Origin: Flagellimonas aurea
GTDB taxonomy: Bacteria > Bacteroidota > Bacteroidia > Flavobacteriales > Flavobacteriaceae
DNA length: 64,000 nt
Direction of reading: 5' to 3'
Assembly (NCBI RefSeq): GCF_017313785.1
Contig: NZ_JAFLNL010000004.1
Coordinates: forward strand, 124,001-188,000
A program made the translations under genes and the position numbers. The notes below the pieces were generated by a model. That model worked only from the letters and a program-made list of their open reading frames with translations. It had not been told where the DNA came from and searched no databases. Within the stretch, counting starts at the first letter, position 1, and each line of letters opens with the position of its first letter. Positions 9,130 to 18,487 of this stretch are shown here, piece after piece.

Positions 9130-9585
9130 TTATATAATATGCAATTTCATGCCTTCATGTGAATCTACAAATCCCAAAGTTTTATAAAACTTAAGTGCAT
9201 CTGGTCGTTTTTTGTCCGTAGTCAGTTGTACCACATGTGCACCTCTTTCTTTTGACCTTTTGATGGCCCATTGGAACAATTGTTTGCCAACACCTTTGTT
9301 ACGATGATTCTGATGAACCCTTACAGCTTCAATTTGAGCACGAATACCGCCTTGATAGGTCAAATATTGGATAAAACTCAGTTGCAGTGTACCAATGACT
9401 TGGTCGTGCTCATTTAAAATCACAACCAACTCTTGATTGGGGTCATTATCAATATTCTCAAATGCTGAATAATATTTTTCGGGAAGAGGTTCTTGAAAAT
9501 CTTCCCGAAGTTTGCCCAACTCATCATTGGCAAGCATTTCCACGATAAGCGGTACATCTTCTATTTTAGCTTGCCTTATGATCAT
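9130..9585 (-). CDS. GNAT-family N-acetyltransferase
   Basis: 151 aa from ATG at 9585 (MIIRQAKIEDVPLIVEML); the longer form from 9615 overlaps the purL end and adds non-family residues. The acetyl-CoA pyrophosphate loop is RNKGVGKQLF, preceded by the beta strand ending in EAVRVHQNHR and followed by ALKFYKTLGFVDS, the usual GNAT C-terminal motif. It begins one base after the purL stop and is probably translated from the purL message. The substrate is unknown. Confidence 0.88.
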   Translation of the reverse strand: MIIRQAKIEDVPLIVEMLANDELGKLREDFQEPLPEKYYSAFENIDNDPNQELVVILNEHDQVIGTLQLSFIQYLTYQGGIRAQIEAVRVHQNHRNKGVGKQLFQWAIKRSKERGAHVVQLTTDKKRPDALKFYKTLGFVDSHEGMKLHII

Positions 9586-9586
9586 A

Positions 9587-12500
9587 TTATTTGTTTTCCA
9601 ACCATTCCCTAGCATTCACAAAGGCTTGTAACCAAGGCGATACCGCATCATTTCTATCCTTTGGATAGTGTGCCCAGTTCCATGGGAAGGTGGAGCGTTC
9701 AATGTGCGGCATGGTCACCAAGTGCCTACCTGTTTTGTCGCACAGCATAGCAGTGTTGTAATCACTTCCATTTGGATTGGCAGGATAACCTTCGTAACCA
9801 TACTTGGCCACGATATTGTATTGGTCCTCGGTATGTGGCAGACTGAATTTACCCTCACCATGACTGATCCATACACCCAAGGTGGTCCCCGCCAAGTTGG
9901 ACAACATCACGGAGTTGTTTTCCTGAATTTTCACAGAAGTAAAACCACTTTCGTGCTTGTGCGAATCGTTATACGTCATTCTGCCATGGGTGCCATGTTC
10001 TGGGTTGATAAGATCCAACTCCATGAACAACTGGCAACCGTTGCAAATCCCTACGGATAAGGTGTCTGGTCTGGCGAAGAAATCTTGCAGCGCTTTATTG
10101 GCCTTTTCGTTGTATTTAAAGGCACCTGCCCAACCTTTGGCACTGCCCAACACATCGGAGTTGGAGAAACCTCCCACCGCACCAATAAATTGGATGTCCT
10201 CCAAGGTTTCCCTTCCTGTAATGAGGTCGGTCATGTGCACATCTTTTACATCAAAACCAGCCAAGTACATCGCATTGGCCATTTCGCGCTCGGAATTACT
10301 TCCTTTTTCACGAAGTATGGCCGCTTTGGGTCTATCATTGCCTCTCGACTGTGCTCGAGGTGACAATTGACCATCAAAATTTTCGGGGAAAATATAGTTT
10401 AACTGCTGATTCTTGTAATTATCAAATCGGTTCTTGGCCAAACCATTGGCAGTTTGTTTGTTGTCCAATAGATAGGATGTCTTGAACCATGTATCTCGCA
10501 AGGATGCAATGTTCAATCCTATTTCAATGCCGTTGTTCTTGATTTTCAACGTGCTTTCTGAAGATGGACTACCGATTTTGGCAAATTCAATACCCGAAGC
10601 TTTCAATTCATTTTCTACTGAATCATCCTTGGCTTGGAATACCACACCAATATTTTCAGAGAACAATAGTTTGATGGTGTCCTGTTCGTTCAAACTGGAC
10701 AGATCTAAGTTGGCACCCAAATCATTATCAGCAAAGCAAAGTTCCAAAAGTGTAGTGATCAAACCACCTGATGCCACATCGTGCCCCGCCAATAGCTGAC
10801 CATCTTTGATGAGCTTTTGCAAGGTATTGAAAACGGTCTTGAAATAACCAGCATCCAAAACAGATGGGGCTTCATCGCCAATGCCGTTCAAAATTTGTGC
10901 AAAGGAAGAACCGCCCAATTTGTGGCCGTCTTTAGATAGGTTGATATAATAAATGTCCCCGCCGTCTTTCTGCAAAACAGGTTCCACCACTTGGTTGATG
11001 TTGTTGCAATTGCCTGCAGCTGAAATTATTACCGTTCCTGGGGACAATACGTCACCGTCCTTATATTTTTGTTTCATGGAAAGCGAATCCTTTCCTGTGG
11101 GCACGTTGATGCCCAATGCTATCGCAAATTCCGATAAGGACTCCACGGCCGAGTACAAACGCGCATCTTCACCTTCATTTCTGCAGGGCCACATCCAGTT
11201 GGCGGATAGGGATACGGATTTAAGTCCATCTTTTAATGGTGCCCAAACAATATTGGTCAAGGATTCCGCTACGCTGTTCCTGCTTCCTGCAACAGGGTCT
11301 ATCAAAGCTGAAATAGGGGAGTGGCCAATACTGGTGGCGATGCCTTCTTTTCCTTTAAAATCGAGGGCCATCACACCGCAGTTGTTCAATGGCAATTGCA
11401 AGGGTCCTGCACATTGTTGCTTAGCTACGCGTCCTCCCACACAACGGTCCACTTTGTTGGTCAACCAATCCTTGCAGGCCACGGCCTCCAGTTGAAGCAC
11501 TTGTTCCAGATAATCATGGAAATGCTCCAGGGAATAATTGAGGGCTGGATATTTTTGCTGGGCAGTCTTGTCCGCCATAATAGTTTTTGGAGAGCTTCCG
11601 AACATATCGGAAAGTTCCAGGTTCATTGGGGTTTCGCCAGTTTCACCAGAAGTAAATTTAAAGGTATGGTCGCCTGTAACTTCACCCACATTGTACATGG
11701 GGGAACGTTCACGAGCCGAGACCCGTTCCAATAGATCTAAATCTTTCTCACCGATTACCAATCCCATACGTTCTTGGGACTCGTTCCCGATCAATTCCTT
11801 TTTGGAAAGCGTAGGGTCGCCAACGGGCAATTTGTCGGTATCAATGGTACCTCCAGTTTCCTCGACCAATTCGGACAGACAATTAAGGTGTCCGCCAGCT
11901 CCGTGATCGTGAATGGAAACAATGGGGTTATCGTGACTTTCGAACAATCCGCGAACGGCGTTCGAAGCTCTTTTTTGCATTTCAGGGTTGGAACGCTGTA
12001 CCGCATTCAATTCAATGGCAGAACTAAATTCCCCAGTATCTGCACTGGATACTGCGGCCCCGCCCATCCCGATACGGTAGTTGTCACCGCCCAGAACAAC
12101 TATTCTGTCTCCCTTACTTGGCGTATCTTTCAAGGCTTGGTCGGTTTTTCCATAACCGATACCACCTGCCATCATAATCACTTTGTCGAAGCCCAATTTT
12201 CGTGCTTCTTCCTCATGCTCAAATGTCAAAACGGAACCAGCAATCAGGGGTTGACCGAATTTATTTCCAAAATCAGATGCACCGTTGGATGCTTTGATCA
12301 AAATATCCATCGGTGTTTGATACAACCAATCTCTTTCTTTCATGCCCTTTTCCCAAGGACGGTTTTCTTCCAATCGGGAATAAGAAGTCATGTAAACCGC
12401 GGTTCCTGCCAATGGCAAAGACCCTTTTCCGCCAGCCAATCGGTCACGAATCTCACCTCCAGAACCTGTTGCGGCGCCGTTAAAGGGCTCCACAGTGGTC

Positions 12501-13255
12501 GGGAAGTTATGGGTTTCCGCTTTTAGAGAAAGCACGGAATCAAACTCTTTTTCTTCATAAAAATCGGGCTTGTCCGCACTCTTGGGTGCAAACTGGATAG
12601 CCTTTGGACCCTTGATAAAGGCCACATTGTCCTTATATGCCGAAACAATATCGTTGGGGTTGGCCTCGGAGGTCTTTTTGATCAATTTGAATAAAGAAGA
12701 AGGTTTCTCTTCTCCATCAATCACAAAAGTGCCATTGAAAATTTTATGCCTGCAGTGCTCGGAATTAACTTGGCTGAAACCAAACACTTCGGAATCGGTC
12801 AATTTACGATTCATTTTTTTGGCAAGTCCTTCAAGATAGGCAACTTCTTCTTCGCTCAAGGCTAACCCTTCTTTTTCGTTGTAAGAAGCAATATCATCAA
12901 TCTCCTTGATGGATTCTGGAACAATTTCAATAGTGAAAATATCCTGCCCCAGTGATGTATATTTCTGGGAAAGCATGGGGTCAAAATCAGTGAAATCCTC
13001 TGAAACAGCATGGAACTCCTCAATTCGGATAATTCCCGTGATGCCCATGTTTTGGGTAATTTCAGTGGCGTTTGTACTCCAAGGAGTAATCATTGCGGCC
13101 CGTGGCCCAACAAAAAAGGCGTCAAGTGACGCCGCTTCGATTTTAGGCTGGTTGCCAAACAACCAGATCAGTTTGTTAGTATCTTCCTGAGCGATTTCCT
13201 GAGCGGTTTGGACGGCAAAAACCTTGGTAGCCTTGTCCCCAAAAAAATGGATCAT
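9587..13255 (-). CDS. purL: Phosphoribosylformylglycinamidine synthase, single-chain
   Basis: 1222-aa FGAM synthase of purine biosynthesis (FGAR + glutamine + ATP to FGAM). The order is an N-terminal PurS-like region, a linker with EVFGFSQVNSEHCRHKIFNG, the synthase core with AETHNFPTTVEPF and NGAATGSGGEIRDR, and a glutaminase domain from about residue 977 (RPKAAILREKGSNSE) with catalytic Cys in GICNGCQLF and His in WAHYPKD. Residues about 963-974 (LSPRAQSRGND) are the translation of a REP-like repeat and sit in the linker immediately before the glutaminase domain. A -7-like box TATTTTTG lies at 13295-13288 on the minus strand. Confidence 0.95.
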   Translation of the reverse strand: MIHFFGDKATKVFAVQTAQEIAQEDTNKLIWLFGNQPKIEAASLDAFFVGPRAAMITPWSTNATEITQNMGITGIIRIEEFHAVSEDFTDFDPMLSQKYTSLGQDIFTIEIVPESIKEIDDIASYNEKEGLALSEEEVAYLEGLAKKMNRKLTDSEVFGFSQVNSEHCRHKIFNGTFVIDGEEKPSSLFKLIKKTSEANPNDIVSAYKDNVAFIKGPKAIQFAPKSADKPDFYEEKEFDSVLSLKAETHNFPTTVEPFNGAATGSGGEIRDRLAGGKGSLPLAGTAVYMTSYSRLEENRPWEKGMKERDWLYQTPMDILIKASNGASDFGNKFGQPLIAGSVLTFEHEEEARKLGFDKVIMMAGGIGYGKTDQALKDTPSKGDRIVVLGGDNYRIGMGGAAVSSADTGEFSSAIELNAVQRSNPEMQKRASNAVRGLFESHDNPIVSIHDHGAGGHLNCLSELVEETGGTIDTDKLPVGDPTLSKKELIGNESQERMGLVIGEKDLDLLERVSARERSPMYNVGEVTGDHTFKFTSGETGETPMNLELSDMFGSSPKTIMADKTAQQKYPALNYSLEHFHDYLEQVLQLEAVACKDWLTNKVDRCVGGRVAKQQCAGPLQLPLNNCGVMALDFKGKEGIATSIGHSPISALIDPVAGSRNSVAESLTNIVWAPLKDGLKSVSLSANWMWPCRNEGEDARLYSAVESLSEFAIALGINVPTGKDSLSMKQKYKDGDVLSPGTVIISAAGNCNNINQVVEPVLQKDGGDIYYINLSKDGHKLGGSSFAQILNGIGDEAPSVLDAGYFKTVFNTLQKLIKDGQLLAGHDVASGGLITTLLELCFADNDLGANLDLSSLNEQDTIKLLFSENIGVVFQAKDDSVENELKASGIEFAKIGSPSSESTLKIKNNGIEIGLNIASLRDTWFKTSYLLDNKQTANGLAKNRFDNYKNQQLNYIFPENFDGQLSPRAQSRGNDRPKAAILREKGSNSEREMANAMYLAGFDVKDVHMTDLITGRETLEDIQFIGAVGGFSNSDVLGSAKGWAGAFKYNEKANKALQDFFARPDTLSVGICNGCQLFMELDLINPEHGTHGRMTYNDSHKHESGFTSVKIQENNSVMLSNLAGTTLGVWISHGEGKFSLPHTEDQYNIVAKYGYEGYPANPNGSDYNTAMLCDKTGRHLVTMPHIERSTFPWNWAHYPKDRNDAVSPWLQAFVNAREWLENK
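10342..10366. repeat. REP-like repeat arm inside the purL coding sequence
   Basis: The forward strand reads CTCTCGACTGTGCTCGAGG followed by TGACA, the same arm seen at 657-678 and 15128-15150. It is in frame in purL and encodes LSPRAQSRGN. It falls in the linker between the synthase and glutaminase domains, where an insertion is likely to be tolerated. Confidence 0.7.
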
Positions 13256-13287
13256 ACAATCTTTGCGTTGAACGGTTTAAGAAAGTG

Positions 13288-13295
13288 CAAAAATA
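13288..13295 (-). promoter_or_regulatory. Candidate -7 element of purL
   Basis: Minus-strand TATTTTTG fits the Bacteroidota TAnnTTTG box about 33 bp before the purL ATG. No clear TTG -33 element is seen at the usual spacing. Confidence 0.4.
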
Positions 13296-13491
13296 CGATT
13301 TTACTGCGTAATTCATCCTACTGTAAAGCTGTTTTGTTAACGAAGTGTTGTTGATAGCATGGTTGTTTGAAAATTTAGCGATATAATTTTTATCAATTCA
13401 CTAAAAGTCAAGCACAGAGGTGTGTAAAACTGAATCGATTGAAGTTGTTTCCTTATCTTAGAAGAATTATAGCTAACTCAAAACCAACCTT

Positions 13492-15084
13492 ATGAAAACT
13501 ACCAAAATCCTGTTGAGCGGGATTATGCTGTTCGCAGGCGTAGCCACTTCAACAGCGCAGAAAAAGTACTCCAAAAGTCAAATTAAAAAGTTTAAAGCCG
13601 AAGTAGAGGCCCTGGTCGAAGCCAATAAAAAGCAGACGCAGGTGATGGTCGACAAGATTTTCAGTTTTGCCGAACTGGGCTTTCAAGAAGAGGAAAGTTC
13701 CAAATACCTTACTGGAATTTTGGAAGATAACGGTTTTACGATTGAGCATTCCATTTCCAATATCCCGACCGCATGGTTTGCGACCTGGAGCAATGGGGAA
13801 GGACCTGTAATTGCCTTGGGAAGCGATGTGGATTGTATCCCGAAAGCATCACAAACACCAGGAGTGGCCTACCATAAACCTTTGGTTGAAGGTGCACCTG
13901 GACACGGTGAAGGGCACAATGCAGGCATCCCGTTGAACATTACTTCCGCCTTAGCCGTAAAAGAGGTGATGGAGAAAGAAGGTATTGGAGGTACCTTGAT
14001 CCTTTGGCCTGGAATTGCCGAAGAGTTGGTGGCTGCCAAAGCGTGGTATGTCCGTGATGGTCTTTTTGATAAAATTGACATGTGCATTTTCACCCACGTG
14101 AGCAGCAATTTAAGTGTTTCTTGGGGACCGACCCGAGGAACTGGACTGATTTCCGTGGAATACATGTTTGAAGGCGAAGCGGCACATTCCGCAGGTGCTC
14201 CTTGGCGAGGTCGTAGTGCCCTTGATGCCGCAGAACTGATGAATGTAGGGTGGAACTACAAAAGGGAACATCAGCATCCATTAAAACGTTCCCACTCCAT
14301 TTTTACCGATTCTGGAGATCAACCGAATGTGGTGCCGTCCAAGGCTGCGATTTGGTATTATTTTAGGGATATTACTTATGAAGGAATTATGGAAATGTAC
14401 GCCGAGGCAAATGATATCGCAAAGGGCGCGGCCATGATGACCGGTACCACCATGACATCCAGAGTTTTGGGAACCGCTTGGCCAAGACATTATAACAAGG
14501 TGATTGCCGAAACCATGTACGAAAACATAAAAGAAGTTGGACTTCCAGAATGGACAGAGGCAGATCAAAAACTGGCCAAAGCGGTACAAACCGAAGTGAA
14601 ATCACGGGAAATTGAAGGACTGCCCACGGAGCTTTCTGAAATTGGGTTGCCTGTTACAGAACCTGTTAGCGGAGGATCTGACGATATTGGTGATATCTCT
14701 TGGAAAGTGCCTACGGTAACCATGCGCTTCCCGTCCAACATTCCTGGACTGCCTGGACACCACTGGGCCAATGCCATTGCCATGGCAACGCCCATCGCCC
14801 ATAAAGGGGCAACAGCAGGTGCCAAAGCCGAGGCTATGACCATTATGGATTTCTTGTTGAAACCAGAGTTGTTGACCCAAGCATGGGATTATTTCAACAA
14901 TGAGCAGACCAAGGAAACCAAATATGAGCCGATGATCTCTGCGGAAGATATGCCTCCGACCTTCTTGAACAAGGACAAGCAAGATATGTTCCGACCCGCT
15001 TTGGAGGAGTTCTACTACGATGAAACCAAATACGATAGCTATTTGGAGCAGTTGGGTGTGGAATACCCTACGGTGAAACAATAA
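13492..15084 (+). CDS. M20-family amidohydrolase, AbgB/p-aminobenzoyl-glutamate hydrolase-like, secreted
   Basis: 530 aa. A Sec signal peptide is visible (MKTTKILLSGIMLFAGVATSTAQ, cleaved near residue 22). The M20 metallopeptidase fold follows: FSFAELGFQEEES (metal-side helix), ALGSDVDCIP, GHGEGHNAG with metal-binding histidines, LWPGIAEE with the catalytic/metal glutamates, a dimerisation lid and a late GGSDDIGDISW motif that matches AbgB-type enzymes. It should cleave an amide bond of an N-acyl amino acid or aminobenzoyl-glutamate analogue in the periplasm; the substrate is not determined. It is divergent from purL and stands alone. Confidence 0.88.
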   Translation: MKTTKILLSGIMLFAGVATSTAQKKYSKSQIKKFKAEVEALVEANKKQTQVMVDKIFSFAELGFQEEESSKYLTGILEDNGFTIEHSISNIPTAWFATWSNGEGPVIALGSDVDCIPKASQTPGVAYHKPLVEGAPGHGEGHNAGIPLNITSALAVKEVMEKEGIGGTLILWPGIAEELVAAKAWYVRDGLFDKIDMCIFTHVSSNLSVSWGPTRGTGLISVEYMFEGEAAHSAGAPWRGRSALDAAELMNVGWNYKREHQHPLKRSHSIFTDSGDQPNVVPSKAAIWYYFRDITYEGIMEMYAEANDIAKGAAMMTGTTMTSRVLGTAWPRHYNKVIAETMYENIKEVGLPEWTEADQKLAKAVQTEVKSREIEGLPTELSEIGLPVTEPVSGGSDDIGDISWKVPTVTMRFPSNIPGLPGHHWANAIAMATPIAHKGATAGAKAEAMTIMDFLLKPELLTQAWDYFNNEQTKETKYEPMISAEDMPPTFLNKDKQDMFRPALEEFYYDETKYDSYLEQLGVEYPTVKQ

Positions 15085-15093
15085 TTAATTCTT

Positions 15094-15150
15094 TGTCAGT
15101 TCGAGCGGAGTCGAGAACCTAAAAACATCTCGACTGCGCTCGATGTGACA
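15094..15150. repeat. REP-like inverted repeat pair
   Basis: Left arm 15094-15116 and right arm 15128-15150 are inverted copies of the TCGAGCGNAGTCGAGA core with TGTCA/TGACA ends, separated by 11 bases. The pair lies ten bases after the M20 stop codon and could fold into a long hairpin in its 3' UTR. Confidence 0.65.
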
Positions 15151-15295
15151 AATCCGGCAAATGGGACAAAATACAATCTTCAGTCTTTGCACTTCTTTAT
15201 AATGACAGTTTAGAGCCATTGATTGATGTCATTCCTGCGAAAGGAGTTCAATACAAATTGTACAAATTTCTCGAACAGCATCCATTTTGGGGCAA

Positions 15296-16204
15296 TTAAT
15301 TGAACGAAGCCCTAAAAGCCATAGGGGATAGGTTGGTCTTTGTCTTGAAAAGTTTGCTGAAGGATTGTGAATGCTCAAATCCTAAAGTATAGGCTATCTC
15401 ACCTATTGAAAGTTGTGTGGTGGATAATTTCTCTTTAGCTATCTCAATAAGTTTTTCGTGTATGTGTTGTTGGGTACTCAGGCCTGTTAGCACTTTTAGT
15501 AAGCTACTTAGGTAACTTGAAGAAACATGTAGGCTGTCGGCTATAAATTGGACGGACGGAATTCCTTTGTTGATGGCTTCTTCTCCGTTGAAATAGCTGT
15601 CGAGAAGATGCTCCAACCGAACCAAAATCTCGTGGTTATTGATTTTTCTGGTAAGAAATTGTCTTTGATAGTATCGTTCGGCATAATTGAGCAATAGTTC
15701 TATTTGTGCTATGATGATATTTTGACTGAACTTGTCGATATTGGACCTATACTCATGTTGAATATTTAGTAAAATGTCGGTTATGGTACGTTCTTCTTTG
15801 TCCGAAAGAAATAAGGCTTCGTTTATGGCATATCCAAAAAACTCATAGTTCTTAATGGTCTTGGCCAAGGGGGTGTTCCACAAAAAATCGGGATGAACCA
15901 ACAATAGCCAACCTGAAGGCTTTTTCTCCGTCGGTAACATTTCAAACTGAAGAACCTGCCTTGGAGCTATAAAGGATAGTAGTCCCTCATCAAAATCAAA
16001 CTCCTGCTGGCCGTATCTCACTTTGGCCTGTATATCACGTTTTAAACCAATGCTGTAAAAGCTTTGCATCCATGTAATTTGACTTTCTATGGTTTGATAA
16101 TTAACCTGCCCATAGTCTATTAGGCTAATCAGAGGATGTTCTGGATTTGGTAGTGCACAAAACTTATGGAACTCGCTCAAGGTTTGAAATGTATTCATCT
16201 TCAA
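15296..16204 (-). CDS. AraC-family transcriptional regulator
   Basis: 302 aa. The N-terminal two thirds is an AraC sensor domain (AraC_binding_2-like, no obvious cofactor motif); the C-terminal hundred residues hold the two helix-turn-helix units, with VQFIADSLHVSSSYLSSLLKVLTG and the conserved IGEIAYTLGFEHSQSFSKLFKTKTNLSP. It follows the SDR gene on the same strand by 47 bp, so it most likely regulates that reductase. The start could also be the ATG two codons later. Confidence 0.9.
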   Translation of the reverse strand: MKMNTFQTLSEFHKFCALPNPEHPLISLIDYGQVNYQTIESQITWMQSFYSIGLKRDIQAKVRYGQQEFDFDEGLLSFIAPRQVLQFEMLPTEKKPSGWLLLVHPDFLWNTPLAKTIKNYEFFGYAINEALFLSDKEERTITDILLNIQHEYRSNIDKFSQNIIIAQIELLLNYAERYYQRQFLTRKINNHEILVRLEHLLDSYFNGEEAINKGIPSVQFIADSLHVSSSYLSSLLKVLTGLSTQQHIHEKLIEIAKEKLSTTQLSIGEIAYTLGFEHSQSFSKLFKTKTNLSPMAFRASFN

Positions 16205-16251
16205 TGCTAATTTAAGGGCAAGGCAGGACCTTGCCCGTTTTAAATTACAAA

Positions 16252-17094
16252 CTAGTTTTTAAAATCGGTAGAATAGCTCAACTCTTTATTGGCTTCCAGT
16301 GCGTCTGCCAAGGTTTTCAACTTTTCATTTGCCATGCCATAAGCATCGCTCCCCAAAAACAAGTGTAAAGCTGGTTCTTCACTTTCTGCCATGGTTATTA
16401 GTGCTTCAGCAGCCTTTTCAGGATCTCCCAACTGGTTTCCGGCAATCTCTTCTTTGTGCATACGCTCAGATTCACGAGCTTGGGCATAAACGTCCATACG
16501 GTTACGTGCCAGTTTTAATGAATCGTCAGAAAGAAATTCAGTTCTAAAATAACCGGGATACACCAAAGTTGTTTTGATTCCGAACGGGCTTGCCTCCACC
16601 GATAAAGCCTCCGTAAGACCTACAACTGCAAATTTGGTCGCACAATAGATACCAAAACCGGGAAAACTTCCTACGATTCCTGCGACGGATGCAATATTGA
16701 AAATATGCCCCGATCCTTGCGACCTAAGTTGTGGCATGGATTTACGGATAACATTTAAAAGACCAAACACATTCACATCGAAATTCTGTCGTGCTTCCTC
16801 GTCTGAAATTTCTTCCAGTGTACCATTCTGTCCATAACCTGCATTGTTTACAATAACATCAAGCTGGCCAAAAGTTTCAATTGCTTTGGAAATACCATCT
16901 TCCACACTTTCCTCGTTCATAAGGTCCATTTGGATAGGTAGGAATCTTTTCGAACTACCGACAGCTTCGCTAAGATTTGCTAAACTTCTAGAGGTAGCTG
17001 CAACCGAATAACCTTGATGTAATAAGGTTTTCACCAAAACAAGCCCTAGCCCTTTTGATGCACCAGTGACCAACCATACTTTTTTTGTGTCCAT
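16252..17094 (-). CDS. Short-chain dehydrogenase/reductase
   Basis: A classical SDR of about 280 aa: cofactor motif TGASKGLGLVL near the N-terminus, NNAGYG, the catalytic serine in FNIASVAG and the YCATKFAV tetrad (Tyr-x-x-x-Lys). The lack of a Rossmann-terminal acidic residue and the TSRS sequence after strand two suggest NADP(H) preference. The ATG at 17094 (MDTKKVWLVTGASKG) is preferred to that at 17127, which adds an unstructured lysine/asparagine-rich leader. Pairs with the downstream AraC regulator; substrate unknown. Confidence 0.9.
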   Translation of the reverse strand: MDTKKVWLVTGASKGLGLVLVKTLLHQGYSVAATSRSLANLSEAVGSSKRFLPIQMDLMNEESVEDGISKAIETFGQLDVIVNNAGYGQNGTLEEISDEEARQNFDVNVFGLLNVIRKSMPQLRSQGSGHIFNIASVAGIVGSFPGFGIYCATKFAVVGLTEALSVEASPFGIKTTLVYPGYFRTEFLSDDSLKLARNRMDVYAQARESERMHKEEIAGNQLGDPEKAAEALITMAESEEPALHLFLGSDAYGMANEKLKTLADALEANKELSYSTDFKN

Positions 17095-17216
17095 TTTCTT
17101 AGAATTTTTGTTGTTATGAATTGACACAGCAAAGTTGCCCTTAGTAGAGGGAAGGTATGTAGCCTAATCTATGATTGTTGTAGTCTAAATCTGGTTGGGA
17201 TATAAAAAGTAAACTT

Positions 17217-18431
17217 TTATTTCCTTTTTAGTAGCGCCATATAGAAGCCGTCAAAGCCAGTTTCAGAGGCAAAAACATTTCTTTCCCTGACAAATTCAAA
17301 CTCTTTCCCATTTTCGGATGCCAAAAACGTTTTGACCTGTTCTGTATTTTCTTGGGGTAGGATAGAGCAGGTAGCATATACCATTTGTCCACCTTTTTTG
17401 ACCATTTTACTATAATTCTGAAGGATATCTTGCTGAACTCCCATGATACGGTCCACAAATTCAGGCTCCAATTTCCATTTGGAGTCAGGATTTCGCTTGA
17501 TTACCCCTAAACCAGAACATGGAGCATCGAGCAGAACCCTATCGGCGCTATTGTGCAGTTTTTTGATGACTTTGTTGGAGTCGATTACACGGGTTTCCAC
17601 ATTGTGGACCCCGTTGCGTCTTGCTCTCTTTTTGAGCTTTTTCAGTTTACTTTCATAAATATCCAAAGCGATCAGTTGTCCTTTGTTCTGCATTTGCGAA
17701 GCCAGGTGAAGGGATTTTCCACCCGCTCCTGCACAGGCATCCACCACGCGTTGCCCAGGTTCCACTTCCAAAAATGGGGCGACCAATTGTGAAGAGGCAT
17801 CTTGTACTTCAAAAAGTCCGTCCTTAAATGCCTGTGTTACAAATACATTTTGGCGTTCCACAAGTTTCAGTGCATCAGGGTAGCCATCAATAAATTCTGT
17901 AGCGATATCTTCTTTGGCCAAAAACGATTTTAATTGGGGCTTAGGCACCTTGAGCGTGTTGGTCCTTAGAATTACATCTGCTTGCTTGTTTTGGGCAGCG
18001 ATTTCTTTGGTCCAAAGTTCTGTTCCTAAAGATTTTTCACCTAGTTCATCCATCCAATCAGGAACGGATTCACGAATTTTTCGAATTTTGGATAGTTCAT
18101 CGAACCTACCTTTAATGCGGCGTTCTGGTGTGCCTTCCAATTGTTTCCAATCCGGAATGCGAATACCTCTAAGAACGCACCAAACTCCGAACAAACGGAA
18201 CAAATGTTCTCGGCTGTATGGTTCGTGGACCTCTGCAATTTCTGAATATAGGCGTTTCCATCGTACTATATCGTATGTGGTCTCGGCGATAAAGCCACGG
18301 TCTCGAGAGCCCCAACGCTTATCGTAGCGCAATACTTTTTCTATCACCTTATCGGCATATTCCCCTTCATTAAAAATCATGTGAAGGGCATCAATCACGG
18401 CAAATACCAAGTTCCTGTGTAAACGCATCAT
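17217..18431 (-). CDS. RsmB/NOP-family RNA (cytosine-C5) methyltransferase
   Basis: 404 aa. SAM-binding motif I is VVDACAGAGGKS near residue 232, motif IV DAPCSG near 300 and motif VI ATCSILPQEN near 352, which supply the two catalytic cysteines of m5C methyltransferases. The N-terminal region is the RsmB-like RNA-binding/NusB-like part, here short. The likely substrate is 16S rRNA or tRNA, but no PUA domain is present and the target cannot be named. Its promoter overlaps the divergent lipoprotein promoter at 18446-18472. Confidence 0.9.
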   Translation of the reverse strand: MMRLHRNLVFAVIDALHMIFNEGEYADKVIEKVLRYDKRWGSRDRGFIAETTYDIVRWKRLYSEIAEVHEPYSREHLFRLFGVWCVLRGIRIPDWKQLEGTPERRIKGRFDELSKIRKIRESVPDWMDELGEKSLGTELWTKEIAAQNKQADVILRTNTLKVPKPQLKSFLAKEDIATEFIDGYPDALKLVERQNVFVTQAFKDGLFEVQDASSQLVAPFLEVEPGQRVVDACAGAGGKSLHLASQMQNKGQLIALDIYESKLKKLKKRARRNGVHNVETRVIDSNKVIKKLHNSADRVLLDAPCSGLGVIKRNPDSKWKLEPEFVDRIMGVQQDILQNYSKMVKKGGQMVYATCSILPQENTEQVKTFLASENGKEFEFVRERNVFASETGFDGFYMALLKRK

Positions 18432-18442
18432 ATAAAATAAGG

Positions 18443-18472
18443 TTGCAAAGGTATGATTTCTCCGTACTTTTG
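18443..18472 (+). promoter_or_regulatory. Overlapping divergent flavobacterial promoters
   Basis: Plus strand: TTG at 18443-18445, 19-base spacer, TACTTTTG at 18465-18472, facing the lipoprotein gene. Minus strand: TACCTTTG at 18453-18446, facing the methyltransferase. The minus -7 box abuts the plus -33 box, so the two promoters probably exclude each other. Confidence 0.65.
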
Positions 18473-18487
18473 AAGAAAATAAATACG

